Shown one piece after another: positions 1 through 9,322 of a DNA stretch of 17,724 nt. This DNA is from Clostridia bacterium (GTDB taxonomy: Bacteria; UBA6262; WVXT01; JAUXBS01): the NCBI GenBank assembly GCA_030619245.1, contig JAUXBS010000007.1, positions 1-17,724 on the forward strand, written 5' to 3'. The translations under genes and the position numbers were made by a program. Each line of letters begins with the position of its first letter. The first letter of the stretch is position 1. The notes under the pieces were generated by a model. That model ran no database searches. It worked only from the letters and a program-made list of their open reading frames with translations, and was not told the origin of the DNA.

Positions 1-111
1 CGAAACTTTACACGCAGACTGCTGGAGTCAATGAGAACCAGCGTCTTGTCTCAAGAAGAGCTGGAATCGATTCTTTCTGAGAAATTTCAAATACGTTTCG
101 ATACTTCTTAG
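1..111 (+). CDS. 3' end of an unidentified gene (partial, runs off the left edge)
   Basis: Frame 1 is open from the first base to a TAG at 109-111 and encodes 36 residues. The tail contains a charged, helix-like stretch LSQEELESILSEKFQIRF, which looks like a genuine protein C-terminus. A pattern of this kind (hydrophobic-x-E-E-L followed by F-x-I) ends several families, arylamine N-acetyltransferases among them, but 36 residues are too few to name it. A GTG-started minus-strand frame overlaps this stretch but has no ribosome-binding site. The gene ends about 200 bases before the promoter of the galactose operon and is probably a separate unit. Confidence 0.35.
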   Translation, partial: RNFTRRLLESMRTSVLSQEELESILSEKFQIRFDTS

Positions 112-261
112 TTTCAACTATGTTGTTACACTTGTTCCGGTGTATCCCCCTGAGATGATTATAGAATATTTTACTTTTCCTTTCCACTGAAAAATATTTT
201 GCAGGATACCTGTCTCCCTGAAATTCTTCCACAAATATTTCGTAATTTATAGGAATTTATT

Positions 262-270
262 TGATATAAT
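262..270 (+). promoter_or_regulatory. Possible extended -10 promoter element
   Basis: TGATATAAT matches the extended -10 form TGnTATAAT exactly. The hexamer 17 bases upstream (GTAATT, 242-247) is a poor -35, so this would depend on the extended -10 contact. It could be an alternative start for the operon transcript or a chance match in A/T-rich DNA. Confidence 0.3.
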
Positions 271-309
271 AAAAATCGGTTCATCACGGCTGACTGGACG
301 TAAATATAC

Positions 310-338
310 TTGACAATATTTAAAAATTATGTTTTAAT
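310..338 (+). promoter_or_regulatory. Predicted sigma70-type promoter of the galactose operon
   Basis: A perfect TTGACA (310-315) is followed, after exactly 17 bases, by TTTAAT (333-338), five of six matches to TATAAT. The expected start is near 345, giving a leader of about 240 bases before the ATG at 585. The intrinsic terminator at 418-463 therefore lies inside the leader. Confidence 0.65.
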
Positions 339-363
339 AGAAAAAACTTAAAAAAGGGATAGG

Positions 364-388
364 TTGCTTATTTCGAAAGAATGAGCAA
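364..388 (+). promoter_or_regulatory. Leader hairpin with GNRA (GAAA) tetraloop
   Basis: TTGCTTA (364-370) pairs with TGAGCAA (382-388), with one T-G wobble. TTC (372-374) pairs with GAA (379-381) around the loop GAAA (375-378), leaving T371 bulged. A GNRA-capped stem with a one-base bulge between a promoter and a terminator is typical of structured regulatory leaders. The RNA class is not recognised. Confidence 0.5.
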
Positions 389-392
389 AAAA

Positions 393-424
393 AATCTAAG
401 CTCCATAATAAAGAGAGCCGGATT
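393..424 (+). promoter_or_regulatory. Possible antiterminator pairing
   Basis: GCTC (400-403) can pair with GAGC (415-418), and AATC (393-396) with GATT (421-424). Both right-hand strands overlap the left arm of the terminator (418-425), so the two folds exclude each other. GCTC can also pair with GAGC at 383-386 inside the GNRA hairpin. The stems are only four pairs each, so this is a suggestion. Confidence 0.25.
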
Positions 425-463
425 GCCAAAACACTACATGTGTTATCACAATTCGGATTTTTT
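418..463 (+). terminator. Intrinsic terminator within the operon leader (attenuator candidate)
   Basis: CCGGATTG (418-425) pairs with CAATTCGG (449-456) over eight pairs including one G-T wobble. An inner stem AACAC/GTGTT (430-434 with 440-444) closes a TACAT loop. The hairpin is followed by A and then six T (458-463). It lies downstream of the predicted operon promoter and upstream of the first gene, so it would stop most transcripts unless something prevents it from forming. The alternative is that it ends an upstream transcript, but the nearest upstream stop codon is 300 bases away. Confidence 0.65.
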
Positions 464-572
464 ATTTAACTCGTAAAAAAAGAACAGGAAGTTCAAAAAA
501 TAAGTTCCGTTACTGAAGAGGCGGGTAAAATCCTAAGAAGACTTCTTGCTTGCGGGCAGGATGTTTTCATAG

Positions 573-4295
<3,723 letters not shown>

Positions 4296-4333
4296 AACCT
4301 TTTACTTTATTGTATAAGAATTTCAATATTTAT

Positions 4334-4351
4334 CGCAACCTGAAGGTTGCG
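4334..4351 (+). repeat. Intercistronic perfect hairpin between the beta-galactosidase gene and galT
   Basis: CGCAACC (4334-4340) pairs perfectly with GGTTGCG (4345-4351) around TGAA. There is no T-run, so it is not a standard terminator. It may protect or process the mRNA between the two cistrons, or be one copy of a dispersed palindromic (REP-like) element, which the trailing GGTTACC also suggests. Only one copy is visible in this window. Confidence 0.5.
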
Positions 4352-4386
4352 GTTACCTTTGAGCACTAGAATAAAACGAGGGTTAT

Positions 4387-5337
4387 ATGTTTGAACTAAG
4401 ATGGAATCCCCTGATTAAATGGTGGGTTATGGTATCTTCATCCAGGCAAACGAGGCCGTTGCTACCCAGTAAAATTTGTCCGTTCTGTCCAGGTTCAGGT
4501 AAAGTCCCGGATAAGTATTCAGTGATGGTATATCAGAATGACTGGCCTATCCTGATGAAGAATCCTACCGGAACAATATCAAAGAATACGAAACTGTATA
4601 AAGCAGCAAAGTCTTACGGCCACTGTGAAGTTATACTCTATTCTTCAGACCATAATATGCAGCTTGGCAAAATGAACAGGTCACAGATCCTTGAAATAAT
4701 TGATTTATGGATTAAAAGATATAAAGCGCTTTCAAAAGAAAAATATATAAAGTATGTATTTATTTTTGAAAATAAGGGTGAGGTTGTAGGAGTTACCATA
4801 AACCATCCTCACGGCCAGATATATGGGTATCCGTTTATACCGAAGAAATTGGAGCTGGAGCTGAAATCATGCCGGCAGTATTACAATAAAAACAGGAAAT
4901 GCCTTCACTGTGATATTTTAAAGGAAGAAAAGGAGGACGGCAGACGGGTTGTTTACAGGAATAAATCTTTTACTGCTTTCGTGCCCTTCTTCGCTGAATA
5001 CCCTTACCAGGTCTTCGTGATGTCAAACCGGCATATACAGTCACTTGCGGATTTCAGTAAAAAGGAAAGAGAAATGCTGGCTGACATGCTCAAGAAACTT
5101 ACCCTGGCATACGACAGGATTTTTAATATGCCGTTCCCGTATATGATGTGCTTCCACCAGCAGCCGGTTGATGGGAAGAAATACGATTACTATCATTTTC
5201 ATATAGAGTTTTATCCGCCTATGAGGAATAAATTAACTCAAAAATTCAACGCCAGTTCCGAAACCGGCGCCTGGGTACACGGCAATCCTTCGTCACCGGA
5301 GGAGAAGGCGGAAGAGATTAGAAAGGCTATAAGATGA
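4387..5337 (+). CDS. galT: Galactose-1-phosphate uridylyltransferase
   Basis: Swaps UMP between UDP-glucose and galactose-1-phosphate, giving UDP-galactose and glucose-1-phosphate in the cytoplasmic Leloir pathway. The active site H140-P-H142-G-Q matches the E. coli HPHGQ, with H142 the predicted uridylylated histidine. C31 and C34 (CPFC), H89 (SDHN) and H140 match the zinc ligands of the E. coli enzyme. The C-terminal half has a second CxxC (C172/C175) and the family's HFHIEFYPP strand (270-278). At 316 residues it is shorter than E. coli GalT (348) but complete at both ends. The ATG follows GAGGG (4378-4382). It begins 91 bases after the beta-galactosidase, and its stop overlaps galE (ATGA). 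Confidence 0.93.
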   Translation: MFELRWNPLIKWWVMVSSSRQTRPLLPSKICPFCPGSGKVPDKYSVMVYQNDWPILMKNPTGTISKNTKLYKAAKSYGHCEVILYSSDHNMQLGKMNRSQILEIIDLWIKRYKALSKEKYIKYVFIFENKGEVVGVTINHPHGQIYGYPFIPKKLELELKSCRQYYNKNRKCLHCDILKEEKEDGRRVVYRNKSFTAFVPFFAEYPYQVFVMSNRHIQSLADFSKKEREMLADMLKKLTLAYDRIFNMPFPYMMCFHQQPVDGKKYDYYHFHIEFYPPMRNKLTQKFNASSETGAWVHGNPSSPEEKAEEIRKAIR

Positions 5338-6320
5338 AAGTTCTGGTTCCGGGAGGAGCAGGATATATAGGAAGTCACACGGTTTTGGAATTAATTGACA
5401 GGGGATATGAAGTAGTAGTCCTTGACAACCTGCAAAAAGGGCACAGGAAGGCCGTTGATTGTGAATTCGTCCAGGCTGATCTGTTAGATAAGGATAAGGT
5501 AAGTGAAATACTGAAAGAACATAAGGTGGAAGCCGTTATACATTTTGCGGCAAACAGCCTGGTGGGCGAATCCATGGAAAGGCCGGACAGTTATTTCAGG
5601 AATAACGATGTTGGAGGACTTAACCTGCTTGATGCCATGAAGGAAAACGGCGTGAAGTATCTTGTGTTTTCATCCACTGCCGCAACGTACGGTGAACCTG
5701 AGAATATACCCATACTTGAAACAGACCCTACTATCCCGACTAATCCTTACGGAGAGACCAAACTGGTGTTTGAGAAGATTATGAAGTGGTATGACAAAGC
5801 TTTTGGGATTAAGCATATGATCCTAAGGTACTTCAATGTGGCAGGAGCTCACTCGTCAGGCAGGATAGGGGAGGACCATGACCCGGAAACGCACCTGATA
5901 CCGCTGGTTTTAAAAACCGCCCTCGGGATAAGAGAGGACATACGTTTGTTCGGGACAGATTATGATACTGAAGACGGGACCTGTATAAGGGATTATATTC
6001 ACGTAACGGACCTGGCTGATGCTCATATACTTGCTCTTGAGAACATGGTTTCTAAAAACAGAAGCAATATATACAATTTGGGTAACGGGAACGGTTTTTC
6101 CGTTAAACAGATAATAGACGCTGCCAGGGAGGTTACGGGCTGCAGTATAAAAACTGTAAATACGGACAGGCGCCCGGGTGATCCTCCTGTATTGATTGCA
6201 AGCTCGGAGAAGATACAAAAGGAACTTGAATGGAGTCCGAAGTTCAATGATATAAATACGATAATAGATTCTGCATGGAAGTGGCACAAGGAAAACCCAA
6301 AGGGTTTCAACGATAAATAG
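5334..6320 (+). CDS. galE: UDP-glucose 4-epimerase
   Basis: Interconverts UDP-galactose and UDP-glucose with tightly bound NAD, regenerating the UDP-glucose used by GalT. It is an extended short-chain dehydrogenase/reductase. The N-terminal GGAGYIGSH dinucleotide-binding loop is followed by VLDNL at the end of strand 2. FSSTAATYG supplies T115 at the position of catalytic Ser124 in E. coli, and Y139-GET-K143 is the YxxxK pair. Later motifs include LRYFNVAGAH, RDYIHVTDLA and the RRPGDPP loop. At 328 residues it has normal length (E. coli 338). The ATG overlaps the galT stop codon (ATGA, 5334-5337), so the two are probably translationally coupled. UDP-sugar epimerases acting on N-acetylated substrates look similar, but the gal context favours GalE. 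Confidence 0.93.
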   Translation: MKVLVPGGAGYIGSHTVLELIDRGYEVVVLDNLQKGHRKAVDCEFVQADLLDKDKVSEILKEHKVEAVIHFAANSLVGESMERPDSYFRNNDVGGLNLLDAMKENGVKYLVFSSTAATYGEPENIPILETDPTIPTNPYGETKLVFEKIMKWYDKAFGIKHMILRYFNVAGAHSSGRIGEDHDPETHLIPLVLKTALGIREDIRLFGTDYDTEDGTCIRDYIHVTDLADAHILALENMVSKNRSNIYNLGNGNGFSVKQIIDAAREVTGCSIKTVNTDRRPGDPPVLIASSEKIQKELEWSPKFNDINTIIDSAWKWHKENPKGFNDK

Positions 6321-6347
6321 TTAATAATTCTCCGGAGAAGATGTTGA

Positions 6348-7748
6348 ATGGAAGAGAATAAACCTAATAGAATTGTTTCAGAAAATAAAGGTTTTTATAT
6401 AGATTCCAAAACAGGACTCTTTAACCAGAAGTATTTAATGGAGTGCTGTATGAAGGAATTATCCAGGGCGAAAAGACATAAATATTCTCTTTCGGTTACC
6501 GTTATAAAGCTTGATTACAGGGCTCAGGTCCTGCGGGACAGCGAGAAAAGACTCAAGAATATAATTGATGAGATTGGCAGGTTTGTAAGGAAGAGTATGC
6601 GTTTTGAGGATATTGCCGGGTATTACGAAGACGATAAAATAGGATTGCTCATGCCTTATTCCACCAGGAAAGAATCCTTTAATATGATGGAAAGGCTGAG
6701 GAAAAAATTCTATCAGCACCCGATGGTCAGGAAGTATAAAGTAAAGCTGACTCTGAGTTTTGGGATGGCATCCTATCCTTATAATGCCAGTACAGTTCAA
6801 CACCTGTTTGAGAAAGCCATGGATTCCCTGGCCCTTGCATCGGAATCCGGAGGCAACCAGGTAAGATCGTCCGTCAAGATAGAGAAGGATGCTTTTAAGC
6901 TGGCTTTCTGCCCTCCGTCTTTCAATAGTTCTTTTTATTCTAACGTTCTTTCCGGAGTAAGGGAGGTTTTAGAAGACGTAGGAAATATAGACCTGAAGAT
7001 TGATGCGCCCGACAAGGAATCTGATTATGAATCACTACGCCAGATACTGGAGAAGTATATCAGAAACAAGGTCGGCGCAATAGCGGTTTGCACAATGGCG
7101 TCGGAGTTGCTAAAAGAAACCGTTCAGAAGGCGTATGAATCAGAAATCCCTGTTTTCTTCTTCAATACACCGAAAAACCTGTTTCATGACAAGGTGGCGT
7201 CGTATATAGGATATAACCAGATGGAAGCGGGAAGGAAAGTTGGGAGATACCTTTCAAGACTCATGAGGAAGAAAGGAAAGTTAGCAATCATAGATGGCCT
7301 TCCGGAGGAAACCTCTATGGAAAGAAGGTGTGGGTTCATGGAAGTGATAAAGGAATGCCCGGAAATAGAAATCGTTGATATAATAAGAGCTGACTGGGAG
7401 AGGGAGAAGGCAAGGAAGGCTGCTGAAAGGATATTTAGATCCCATTCTGATGTTGACTCATTTTTTGCATTGAACGATGAGATGGCTCTCGGTATTACAG
7501 ATACCCTGGAAGAGAAGGACAAACAGGGTAAGGTATTCGTTGTTGGTCTTGACGGCACAACAGCCGCAAAGGATTCTATAAGGGAGGGGAAACTTACCGC
7601 TACACTGGACACACACCCGGTTGAAATGGGCAGGATACTGATGAGGAGTATCCTGAGGTATAAGATAAAAAAAGAGAGGGTGTCAAGGAATATACGTTCT
7701 CCCATTACTATGGTTGATGAGGAGAATCTTGAATTCGCATTTAAATAA
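6348..7748 (+). CDS. Degenerate GGDEF domain fused to an RbsB/MglB-type sugar-binding domain; putative cytoplasmic sugar sensor
   Basis: I do not know a named family with this order. Residues about 19-175 follow the GGDEF fold (DSKTGLFNQKYL start, LSFGMASYP late strand, final helix ending SGGNQV). The signature is EDDKI at 94-98, with both glycines lost, and the first metal-binding Asp is K54 (D56 remains), so diguanylate cyclase activity is unlikely. Residues about 183-466 are a periplasmic-binding-protein type 1 fold of the Peripla_BP_4 kind. Likely ligand contacts align with MglB/RbsB: N273 (FFFN), R327, W350 (ADW), N376 (FALND) and D402 (GLDG). There is no signal peptide, membrane segment or helix-turn-helix, so it should be neither an ABC-importer binding protein nor a standard LacI repressor. 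It sits 27 bases after galE and 21 before galK, suggesting that it senses galactose or a pathway sugar. Its output is unknown. Confidence 0.75.
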   Translation: MEENKPNRIVSENKGFYIDSKTGLFNQKYLMECCMKELSRAKRHKYSLSVTVIKLDYRAQVLRDSEKRLKNIIDEIGRFVRKSMRFEDIAGYYEDDKIGLLMPYSTRKESFNMMERLRKKFYQHPMVRKYKVKLTLSFGMASYPYNASTVQHLFEKAMDSLALASESGGNQVRSSVKIEKDAFKLAFCPPSFNSSFYSNVLSGVREVLEDVGNIDLKIDAPDKESDYESLRQILEKYIRNKVGAIAVCTMASELLKETVQKAYESEIPVFFFNTPKNLFHDKVASYIGYNQMEAGRKVGRYLSRLMRKKGKLAIIDGLPEETSMERRCGFMEVIKECPEIEIVDIIRADWEREKARKAAERIFRSHSDVDSFFALNDEMALGITDTLEEKDKQGKVFVVGLDGTTAAKDSIREGKLTATLDTHPVEMGRILMRSILRYKIKKERVSRNIRSPITMVDEENLEFAFK

Positions 7749-7769
7749 AAAGAAAAGGAATATATTGAT

Positions 7770-8939
7770 ATGGAACAAAGGGTGAAGGAGCTTAACAGGA
7801 AGTACAAAGAAATATTCTCTGACGGGAATAAGGTAAGGAATTTCCAGGCCCCCGGAAGGGTAAACCTTATAGGGGAGCACACCGATTACAACGGCGGCTT
7901 CGTTATGCCTATGGCAATTAACAGAAATGTGCTTTCGGCCGCGGCGCCGAGGGGGGATAACGAGGTTCATATCCATTCGGTGAACTTTGATAAAACCATA
8001 CAGTTTAAGCTGAATAATATAGAGTACAGGAAAGAAGACGGCTGGGGCAATTATATAAAAGGTATGGCGAAAGTTCTGATGGATAAAGGGTACAAAATAT
8101 GCGGTATGAACATATTGTTTGAAGGAGATATTCCCCTGGCAAGCGGACTGTCTTCATCGGCCGCTATAGAAGTACTGAGCGGAAAGACCTTTGCAATGAT
8201 ATCAGGGGTGGAAATACCCGCAGAGGAACTGGCCCTGCTTGCCCAGAAAGCGGAAAACGAGTTCATAGGGGTAAATTGCGGGATAATGGACCAGTATATT
8301 ATCAGTACAGGGAAGAAGAACAATGCATTGTTCCTTGACTGCAGGGACCTTTCTTCCGAACAGGTGCCGTTTATATTTGATGACGTTTACGTTGTCATAG
8401 GCAATACGAAAAAAGAAAGGGGACTGGTTGATTCTGAGTACAATTCGCGCAGGAAAGAATGTGAACACGGCGTAAAGGAGTTTAACAAAATCCTGGGCGG
8501 TGTAAAGGACCTGAGGGATGTTACAAGCCGGCAGTTCGAAGAGAGCAAGGACAAATTGCCGGAAATTACCAGGAAGAGGTGTCAGCATGTAATATATGAG
8601 GACGAGCGTGTGAAAAAGGCGGTTAAATACCTTAAAAGCAAGGACCTCGAGTCTTTTGGGAACCTTATGGTTGAGTCTCATGAATCATTGAGGGATCTAT
8701 ATGAAGTGAGCTGCCGGGAACTGGATATTCTAGTTGAAGAAGCATTGAAGATGGACGGAGTATTCGGCTCCAGGATGACCGGTGCAGGTTTTGGCGGTTG
8801 CAACGTCAGCCTTGTTTTGAAGGACCACGTTGAGAAATTCATAGTACTTATAACGGAAGCATATAAGAAAAAAACATCCAGGAAACCTGAGTTCTATATA
8901 TGTACTCCAGAGGACGGAGCTAAGGAAATAGTTTTATAA
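7770..8939 (+). CDS. galK: Galactokinase (GHMP kinase family)
   Basis: Phosphorylates galactose at C1 with ATP, the entry step of the Leloir pathway. All three GHMP motifs are present. Motif 1 is APGRVNLIGEHTDYNGG (27-43), including the galactokinase signature with E36, H37 and D39. Motif 2 is the phosphate-binding loop PLASGLSSSAA (122-132). Motif 3 is MTGAGFGGC (336-344). D174 in CGIMDQ is the predicted catalytic base, at the same number as in E. coli GalK. Length 389 residues (E. coli 382). The ATG lies 21 bases after the sensor gene, preceded by AAAAGGAA. It is the last gene of the operon. No galM, transporter or regulator with a DNA-binding domain follows. Confidence 0.95.
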   Translation: MEQRVKELNRKYKEIFSDGNKVRNFQAPGRVNLIGEHTDYNGGFVMPMAINRNVLSAAAPRGDNEVHIHSVNFDKTIQFKLNNIEYRKEDGWGNYIKGMAKVLMDKGYKICGMNILFEGDIPLASGLSSSAAIEVLSGKTFAMISGVEIPAEELALLAQKAENEFIGVNCGIMDQYIISTGKKNNALFLDCRDLSSEQVPFIFDDVYVVIGNTKKERGLVDSEYNSRRKECEHGVKEFNKILGGVKDLRDVTSRQFEESKDKLPEITRKRCQHVIYEDERVKKAVKYLKSKDLESFGNLMVESHESLRDLYEVSCRELDILVEEALKMDGVFGSRMTGAGFGGCNVSLVLKDHVEKFIVLITEAYKKKTSRKPEFYICTPEDGAKEIVL

Positions 8940-8985
8940 GGCCTGCCCGCGATTTATTTATAGTTATAAAAAATATATTAGGTTC

Positions 8986-9002
8986 AGCCTTAGATAGAGG
9001 CT
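8986..9002 (+). terminator. Weak hairpin after galK
   Basis: AGCCTT pairs with GAGGCT (five Watson-Crick pairs plus one wobble) around AGATA, 47 bases after the galK stop. The following CTTCTGT is only partly T-rich, so this is a marginal terminator candidate. Confidence 0.25.
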
Positions 9003-9026
9003 CTTCTGTAAATAGTAATGGAATTT

Positions 9027-9106
9027 GACCCTGGATTGCAATCGAATTCCGGCCCCCTATTCTATTTTTGTATTTAATATTATCTAATAAGGCAGGGTCG
9101 TTTTTC
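9027..9106 (+). terminator. Possible long-range terminator stem after galK
   Basis: GACCCTG (9027-9033) is exactly complementary to CAGGGTC (9093-9099), which is followed by G, five T and C. The enclosed 59 bases include part of a competing local hairpin, GGAATTTG/CGAATTCC (9020-9027 with 9043-9050). The long loop makes efficiency doubtful. Confidence 0.3.
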
Positions 9107-9129
9107 GATTATAGAAGACAGTCAAATAT

Positions 9130-9180
9130 GCAGGTTTGGAGCCCGGGTTTTTTCCTGCTAAATTATTTTTTTATTTTTTT
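9130..9180 (+). terminator. Possible terminator just before the rpoB promoter
   Basis: GCAGG (9130-9134) pairs with CCTGC (9154-9158), followed by TAAATTA and long T-runs. The five-pair stem with a 19-base loop is weak on its own. The T-rich tract may instead serve as the promoter's upstream element. Confidence 0.25.
9160..9170 (+). promoter_or_regulatory. UP-like element of the rpoB promoter
   Basis: AAATTATTTTT matches the distal UP consensus AAAWWTWTTTT at 10 of 11 positions. It lies at about -58 to -48 relative to the predicted start near 9218, which is where alpha-CTD contacts are expected. Confidence 0.45.
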
Positions 9181-9182
9181 AC

Positions 9183-9211
9183 TTGACATGATATTGATTA
9201 TTTAGTATACT
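9183..9211 (+). promoter_or_regulatory. Predicted strong sigma70-type promoter of the rpoB-rpoC-rpsL-rpsG operon
   Basis: A perfect TTGACA (9183-9188) is followed, at exactly 17 bases, by TATACT (9206-9211, five of six). The expected start near 9218 gives a leader of about 105 bases. The ribosome-binding site GAGGGTGAT (9311-9319) precedes the rpoB ATG at 9323. This makes rpoBC transcriptionally independent of the gal genes. Confidence 0.75.
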
Positions 9212-9322
9212 CCCCCCTCGCGTTAATTTTCTGAAAAATCATTATATATAAGAAATATTTTTCTGAGATTTAATTTTATAAGCAGGGTTATATACGCTAA
9301 AAAATATTTAGAGGGTGATATA

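Larger units (their letters stand above)
8940..9322 (+). other. Intergenic region between galK and rpoB
   Basis: I see no gene here. From left to right it holds a small hairpin (8986-9002), two overlapping and mutually exclusive stems (9020-9050 and 9027-9099), a short stem before a T-rich tract (9130-9180), the rpoB promoter with an UP-like element (9160-9211), and an A/T-rich leader of about 105 bases with the direct repeat TTTTCTGA. No rplL, rplJ or tRNA gene is present. Confidence 0.6.

Noticed and set aside
8..232. Minus-strand frame of 74 codons at the left edge
   Set aside because: It begins with GTG without a ribosome-binding site, overlaps a plus-strand frame that looks protein-like, and shows no recognisable motif.
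345..428. Resemblance to a cyclic-di-GMP-I (GEMM) riboswitch: GAAA tetraloop hairpin and a GCCGGATTGCC segment overlapping the terminator
   Set aside because: The matching 5' strand (GGCAA) and the conserved GGACGCAAAGCC junction are absent, so only the outline is similar. The leader is reported as an unclassified attenuator.
4300..4386. Promoter in front of galT (TGTATAAG near 4311-4318)
   Set aside because: No -35-like hexamer at acceptable spacing; the TTGAGA at 4281 is 26 bases away. galT most likely depends on the operon promoter.
6348..7748. Reading the sensor-like gene as an ABC transporter binding protein or an active diguanylate cyclase
   Set aside because: It has no signal peptide or lipobox and no adjacent transporter genes. 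The GGDEF signature and the first metal aspartate are lost.
7184..7882. Long minus-strand open frame (232 codons) across the sensor gene and galK start
   Set aside because: Serine/isoleucine-rich antisense translation of two well-supported plus-strand genes with no motif of its own.
8981..9010. Possible tRNA arm (GGTTCAGCC) after galK
   Set aside because: No acceptor stem, anticodon arm or complete T-loop could be built around it.
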